Positions 32,293 to 38,152 of a DNA stretch of 38,152 nt are shown here, piece by piece. The notes beneath the pieces are model-generated. The model saw only the letters and a list, made by a program, of their open reading frames with translations, had not been told where the DNA came from and did no database searches. The stretch's first letter is position 1; each line of letters starts with the position of its first letter. The stretch comes from Anaerophaga thermohalophila DSM 12881 (GTDB lineage Bacteria > Bacteroidota > Bacteroidia > Bacteroidales > Marinilabiliaceae). The position numbers were made by a program, and so were the translations under genes. The stretch is taken from the NCBI RefSeq assembly GCF_000191885.1, contig NZ_AEWI01000032.1, positions 1 to 38,152 of the forward strand, read 5' to 3'.

Positions 32293-32595
32293 TTGCATTC
32301 TTCATAAATTTTCTCGGATTTCGAGTATGTTGTTCTTTAACTTTTCCAACAGGTTCGTCAGTCTGGTCAGATTTTTTACCGGAATACACTTTTTTGCAAA
32401 CCTTTGCAGAGAAGCCGGTTTTTCTTTTTCGAATCTTTTTGCATGAAAAATAGTAAATTATCTCTATTGGTAAATTGCTGAAATACAATATTTTGTATAT
32501 TATTTGACAATAAAGGCAAGTCTTCCTGCATTACATACATATACTTCATATACTGTCAATTTCGGTATCTTTGAGTAGTTGTGGAAATCAATTGA

Positions 32596-34803
<2,208 letters not shown>

Positions 34804-34809
34804 CCTGAG

Positions 34810-34894
34810 TTCTTGTATGCAAGCGGCGGTGCCGATGGGATTGAAACGAGTTTAGCAAAGTATCGATCCCATCGGCACCGCTTATTTGCAAGAA
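34810..34894. terminator. Large GC-rich stem-loop after GH97
   Basis: AAGCGGCGGTGCCGATGGGA (34821-34840) pairs with ATCCCATCGGCACCGCTT (34866-34883) with a 3-nt bulge, and TTCTTG/CAAGAA extends the base. The loop carries GAAACGAGTTTAGCAAAG, close to the outer arm of the dispersed repeats. It begins 7 bp after the GH97 stop and lies before the convergent deacetylase gene, so it is well placed as a bidirectional terminator, though no clean T-tract follows. Confidence 0.6.
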
Positions 34895-34977
34895 TTTGGC
34901 TTCAATACAATTTATTACTTCTGCATTTCAAATTTCTGCCTTCTGTCCAGGTAAGAGTGTAAGATTCCTGAAATAAA

Positions 34978-35120
34978 TGAGTGCAGTATAAAAAGCATAT
35001 TTTTGTCAAAATCAAGGCGTTTTAAATTTTTGTACCGGAGTTAACTTGTTGTTAATGAGGATGCAAAAATTTAAAACAACAACGAGCTTGGCAATAAAGA
35101 TGCTTTTTAGAACGGACTCA
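34978..35120. repeat. ~130-bp palindromic intergenic repeat, copy 2
   Basis: It runs from TGAGTGCAGTATAAAAAGCA to GATGCTTTTTAGAACGGACT, with GGCGTTTTAAATTTTTGTAC facing TGCAAAAATTTAAAACAAC. It has the same orientation as copy 1 (15-144), with an added GGAGTTAACTTGTT in the centre. It ends about 42 bp beyond the deacetylase stop, the same position relative to a minus-strand gene's 3' end as copy 1. Confidence 0.8.
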
Positions 35121-35162
35121 TAAATTATTGTAGACTATGGGCTACTGACTTACGACATTCGC

Positions 35163-36059
35163 CTAAAGTCCGCTATGGCGTCGATTTTTCGGCTGTTTTC
35201 CGACAATTACTTTAAAGAAAGCCCAAAAGCCGGAAGCTTTTATCAGCAGCTCGGAAACAGAGCTTTTGTCGGGTACCGATATCCGTTTTAACCGGAACGG
35301 ATCACTTCCCGGGTCATTAAATCCCACATCGAGGGTTACCGCAGCCTCATAACCGGCCTTTTTACAAAGGCGGATGTCTCGCTCGCTGTATTCCCCGTTA
35401 GGAAATGAAAAGAAACGGCAAGCCCTGCCAGTGAGTGCTTCCACCTTTTGCTTTGAGACTTCGATTTCGCGACGTGCTTTGGCATCATTACATCGTGGCA
35501 GGATGGGATGAAAAAGGGTATGCGATCCGAATTCTACCAGGCCGGATGCCTGCATCGTCAGTATTTCCTGCCGGTTTAGTGCTAAACTTTCGCTGTATTC
35601 TTTGGTCTCTTCAAATCCCAGGTGTTTTAATGTTGCTATTCTTATCGAATCGGACACTTTCCTGAGCTCCTGTTTCTGGTGTTTGTCGATCATAAATTTG
35701 AACCACGGTTGCCGTTTGGTGTCTGCAATTTCTGCCATCAGAAAAATGATAACCGGTACCTTGTGTTTTTCAATAACCGGCAATAGGGAATAGTTTGAAG
35801 CCCATCCGTCGTCCAGCGTTATAACAAGTGGTCTGGGAGGTAGTTTCCAGCCGGCATTCAGATTTTGATCGATGAATTGTGAAAATGGAAGAATATTGTA
35901 TCGTTTTTTTAATGCCACAACTGCTTTTTCAAAATCTTCGGGTAAGGGTTTATGGAACATCAGAATGGTTACCTTTTTCTTCTGGAAGGTATGGCGAAGT
36001 ATCCATGACACCCCTGTTAATCGAAGCTCCAGGGCTGTAAGTCGGTTCAGAAAGGACAT
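35163..36059 (-). CDS. Polysaccharide deacetylase (NodB/CE4 family)
   Basis: In this 298-residue protein the NodB domain occupies about residues 28-240. Motif 1 is PLVITLDDGWASNY, with Asp83 (base) and Asp84 (metal ligand). Motif 2 is FGSHTLFHPIL, with metal ligands His180 and His184. Motif 3 is FFSFPNGEYSERD. The domain is interrupted by a helical insertion (about 115-165) between motifs 1 and 2. CE4 enzymes remove N- or O-acetyl groups from polysaccharides, often during capsule or exopolysaccharide synthesis. No signal peptide is clear; a weakly hydrophobic N-terminal helix is present. It precedes no other polysaccharide gene here, and its upstream neighbour, 60 bp away, is a histidine kinase on the same strand. 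ATG at 36059. Confidence 0.9.
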   Translation of the reverse strand: MSFLNRLTALELRLTGVSWILRHTFQKKKVTILMFHKPLPEDFEKAVVALKKRYNILPFSQFIDQNLNAGWKLPPRPLVITLDDGWASNYSLLPVIEKHKVPVIIFLMAEIADTKRQPWFKFMIDKHQKQELRKVSDSIRIATLKHLGFEETKEYSESLALNRQEILTMQASGLVEFGSHTLFHPILPRCNDAKARREIEVSKQKVEALTGRACRFFSFPNGEYSERDIRLCKKAGYEAAVTLDVGFNDPGSDPFRLKRISVPDKSSVSELLIKASGFWAFFKVIVGKQPKNRRHSGL

Positions 36060-36119
36060 AATTCAGGCTTTGAAATTTTTTTGAGGTAAAGATAGCAGGG
36101 TTTTCTGAAAGAAGAAGGC

Positions 36120-37994
36120 TTATTTGTTGTTGAGAGGAAATGATACTGTCACGGTTGTTCCTTCTCCGCGCGTTGAGCTGAGTTCAATTGTCCCGCCGAG
36201 TAAAAGTGCAATACCCCTGGCATTGGTCAATCCTATACCGGCACCGTCATAAATCCTGTCGTTTGTTTCGATTACTTTGCGGAACTTTTGGAATACCACG
36301 TCGGTTTTGTCATCGGAGATGCCAATTCCACTGTCTGAAACGCTGATCTCAAAATGATGGTCAGTCTTCCGACAGATCAGTGTTACTCCTCCCGAATCGG
36401 TAAATTTAAAGGCATTGTCGAGAAGATACCTGACCAAACGCTTCAATAGATGCGGGTCGGTATTCAGTTCCATGTCGCAACAGTCTGACAAGACTCTGAA
36501 GTAAAGGTCGGGTTTTTCTTCGTCGCGTCGTTTTTCAAATTCTTCCTGCAGTTCGCTTAATATATGACTTGCCCTGAAGCGCTGGTTTCTTATTGGTACT
36601 TGTTCCTTTTCCAGTTGGGAGAACAACAGGGTGTCTTCAATAAAGGTTACCAACTTATTACTGTTGTAAGCGATATGTTCAAAGAATTCTTTTCTTTCGT
36701 CGGGTGCAGCTTCCGGATCGGCCATTAGTTCCGAGAAACCAACTAAGGCCATTAAGGGCGTTCGCACTTCATGACTGAGATTTTCGAGGAAAGAAGATTT
36801 CAGACTGTCTGATTCCTGGGCTCTCTCTTTTTCTATGGTGAGTCTTTTTTTTGCTATCTCAAGTTCTTTGAATGAGCTTTCCAATGAATTCATCATAAGG
36901 TTAAAATGGTCTCCCAGTTCCTGCATTTCGTCGTTGCTCGATATGTCGTTTCTGACACTCAGGTCGCCGTCGGTGGCCTTTCGGAAATTCCTGAGGAGTT
37001 TTTTAACCGGAGAAGTGATATGCTTGCTGAACCAGACAGCCAGAATAAAAGCAATGACAAAACCGCCGAGAAACATAATCGAAAGAGTGCGTATCAGTAG
37101 ATACACATCTGCAAAGATTTCTTTTTGTGAAACAATCAGCGCAATTTTCCATCCATTCTCTAAATGATCAATGGCAATGGCAGAACGGCCATTCCCGTCG
37201 TTTTCATTTATCAGTATAAAATTTTCTTTTGCTTCTGTGATTTTTTCTACCCGCGTATCTGAAATATTGCTGAAACGTCCTTCACGGTTTCTTGAATAAA
37301 CAAGATTGTCGTTATTGTCGAACAACAGGATATGCCCGGTCTTAAACACAGGCAAAGTATCAAGACAGGCACTCAGACGGTCGAAATTGAAATCGGAACC
37401 CAGGCAGGCAATCAACAGGGAATCCACATAAACTGCTCTCGAATAGGAAATGACATTCATGTCCCAGTCCGGCCAGTAATAAGGGGTGGTCCATGTTTCT
37501 CCTTTTTTTATTGCCTCTGTCCACCAGCGCATCGATGGATGAGTAAGGTCTTTTTCCATGATGCTGTATTCCGGACTCCTGGTATAGATACCGTTTCTGT
37601 TTTTATCGAAAAAACTGATGGTATGTTTACCATCAATATGTTCCGTGTTAAAAACAATCCAAAGGCTCATCGGCCGCATGAGGTGAAGAATTTCTTTTAC
37701 CCGGGGCAAAAGTTTTTCTTTGTAACGATTCAATGCTTCTTTACCAGTGAAATGTTGTCCGGCATCGAAAGAACTTCGTAAAGAGGCCTCAAGAGCCAGA
37801 GAAACATCTTTGATGTGAAAGAATTGTTGTTCAATATCGCGCGTGAAGATATGTGTCTGCAGTCGCATTTGTTTAATGGCATCGTTACGCGCTTTCTGCC
37901 TTGCAAAGTAGATGCCGGGAAGTCCTGCCAGTAACATGACCGTGGCCACCAACCCAACCATTAATACTGTCAATTTACGTCTTAATCCGTACAT
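36120..37994 (-). CDS. Membrane sensor histidine kinase (Cache-HAMP-HisKA-HATPase)
   Basis: This 624-residue inner-membrane sensor has TM1 at about 8-30 (LTVLMVGLVATVMLLAGL), an extracytoplasmic Cache-like domain at about 31-300 (WWTEAIKKGETWTTPYYW, ISYSRAVYVDSLLIACLGSD, ENGWKIALIVSQKEIF), TM2 at 302-323 and HAMP at 324-376. A coil follows, then HisKA with His408 (ENLSHEVRTPLM). HATPase has the N box LLDNAFKFTDSGG, then SDSGIGISDD, GAGIGLTNARGIALLLGG and VSFPL. Catalytic motifs are intact. Cache sensors of this kind bind small metabolites. No response regulator lies next to it inside the window. ATG at 37994 is chosen because the longer frame starts with TTG (38042) and adds residues before a normal N-terminal anchor. 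It may be cotranscribed with the deacetylase. Confidence 0.92.
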   Translation of the reverse strand: MYGLRRKLTVLMVGLVATVMLLAGLPGIYFARQKARNDAIKQMRLQTHIFTRDIEQQFFHIKDVSLALEASLRSSFDAGQHFTGKEALNRYKEKLLPRVKEILHLMRPMSLWIVFNTEHIDGKHTISFFDKNRNGIYTRSPEYSIMEKDLTHPSMRWWTEAIKKGETWTTPYYWPDWDMNVISYSRAVYVDSLLIACLGSDFNFDRLSACLDTLPVFKTGHILLFDNNDNLVYSRNREGRFSNISDTRVEKITEAKENFILINENDGNGRSAIAIDHLENGWKIALIVSQKEIFADVYLLIRTLSIMFLGGFVIAFILAVWFSKHITSPVKKLLRNFRKATDGDLSVRNDISSNDEMQELGDHFNLMMNSLESSFKELEIAKKRLTIEKERAQESDSLKSSFLENLSHEVRTPLMALVGFSELMADPEAAPDERKEFFEHIAYNSNKLVTFIEDTLLFSQLEKEQVPIRNQRFRASHILSELQEEFEKRRDEEKPDLYFRVLSDCCDMELNTDPHLLKRLVRYLLDNAFKFTDSGGVTLICRKTDHHFEISVSDSGIGISDDKTDVVFQKFRKVIETNDRIYDGAGIGLTNARGIALLLGGTIELSSTRGEGTTVTVSFPLNNK

Positions 37995-38065
37995 CTGATG
38001 CCGTATTAAATAAAAAAAGAAAATACAGCGTTGATCGCTCAAATCTGCATTAGATCAACTGGTTG

Positions 38066-38152
38066 TTTTCATCCGTATAAAATAAGTCTAAGTCTAAGTC
38101 ATTGGTCTGATGGAACTCGCATGATTGAGTTTTATACATGTCCTTTTGTGAC
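38066..38152 (-). repeat. Dispersed ~100-bp repeat, reverse copy cut by the window end
   Basis: It begins TTTTCATCCGTATAAAATAA, has a duplicated AAGTCT (TCTAAGTCTAAGTCATTGG) and GATGGAACTCGCATG, and is truncated at 38152 before its GCTCGTTTC arm. It lies about 70 bp upstream of the histidine kinase start, with its ATACGGATGAAA end facing that gene. Here the ATG is out of use, since its frame stops after five codons. Confidence 0.8.

Noticed and set aside
32252..32488. 78-residue basic frame on the minus strand
   Set aside because: Its 3' end runs into the dispersed repeat (the last residues are repeat sequence). No domain is recognisable and composition is Lys-rich by AT bias. I cannot support a gene.
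37995..38042. 16-residue N-terminal extension of the Cache histidine kinase
   Set aside because: The start would be TTG, and the ATG at 37994 gives a normal positively charged N-terminus followed by the first membrane helix.

Overview
The window reads as a chromosomal segment of a Bacteroidota bacterium. The evidence is two PorP/SprF proteins, two giant secreted proteins with gliding-motility-type (type B) T9SS C-terminal domains, a PorE-like OmpA protein, a SusB-like GH97, low GC in intergenic DNA, and many AT-rich intergenic repeats. Order Marinilabiliales or a close relative is my inference. I see no rRNA, tRNA, CRISPR array, transposase or phage gene.

Layout. 0.2-6.0 kb, minus strand: an IgGFc-binding/Ig-like type B T9SS cargo followed by its PorP/SprF partner. 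6.0-6.9 kb: a repeat-rich gap. 6.9-14.9 kb, minus strand: an MscS channel, a decayed TrkA-C fragment, and an operon of Calx-beta type B cargo, PorP/SprF and PorE-like TPR/beta-propeller/OmpA protein. 14.9-17.9 kb: a repeat-rich, decaying region. It holds an intact short GG-leader peptide (RiPP/bacteriocin-type precursor), a frameshifted second leader, and a multiply frameshifted S41 peptidase. 18.0-19.6 kb: a GH43 enzyme. 20.4-22.9 kb, plus strand: a coiled-coil lipoprotein, a 56-residue Lmo0937-like membrane protein and an OmpA protein, probably an envelope or stress module. 23.2-29.1 kb, plus strand: a signalling island of hybrid histidine kinase, CheB-CheR-PAS fusion and PAS-only protein, with kinase fragments on both flanks. 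29.1-31.3 kb, minus strand: a GT4 fused to an alpha/alpha-toroid-like domain. 31.3-32.6 kb: an array of dispersed repeats. 32.7-34.8 kb: GH97. 35.2-38.0 kb, minus strand: a polysaccharide deacetylase and a Cache-HAMP histidine kinase.

The dominant unexplained signal is a family of ~100-bp dispersed repeats. One end carries GAAACGAGCATG, the middle carries GCGAGTTCCATC, and the other end carries ATACGGATGAAA. I find it, whole or partial, at ten or more sites. In two cases the ATGAAA at its end is the start codon of a gene (OmpA at 21397, glycosyltransferase at 31345). One of these copies exactly fills the space between two genes. Two other repeat classes share part of its core.

The T9SS modules export and anchor large adhesin-like proteins. 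The GH43, GH97, deacetylase and glycosyltransferase genes handle polysaccharide, but none sits in a recognisable SusC/SusD locus here. All calls were made by reading the sequence; no database search was run.
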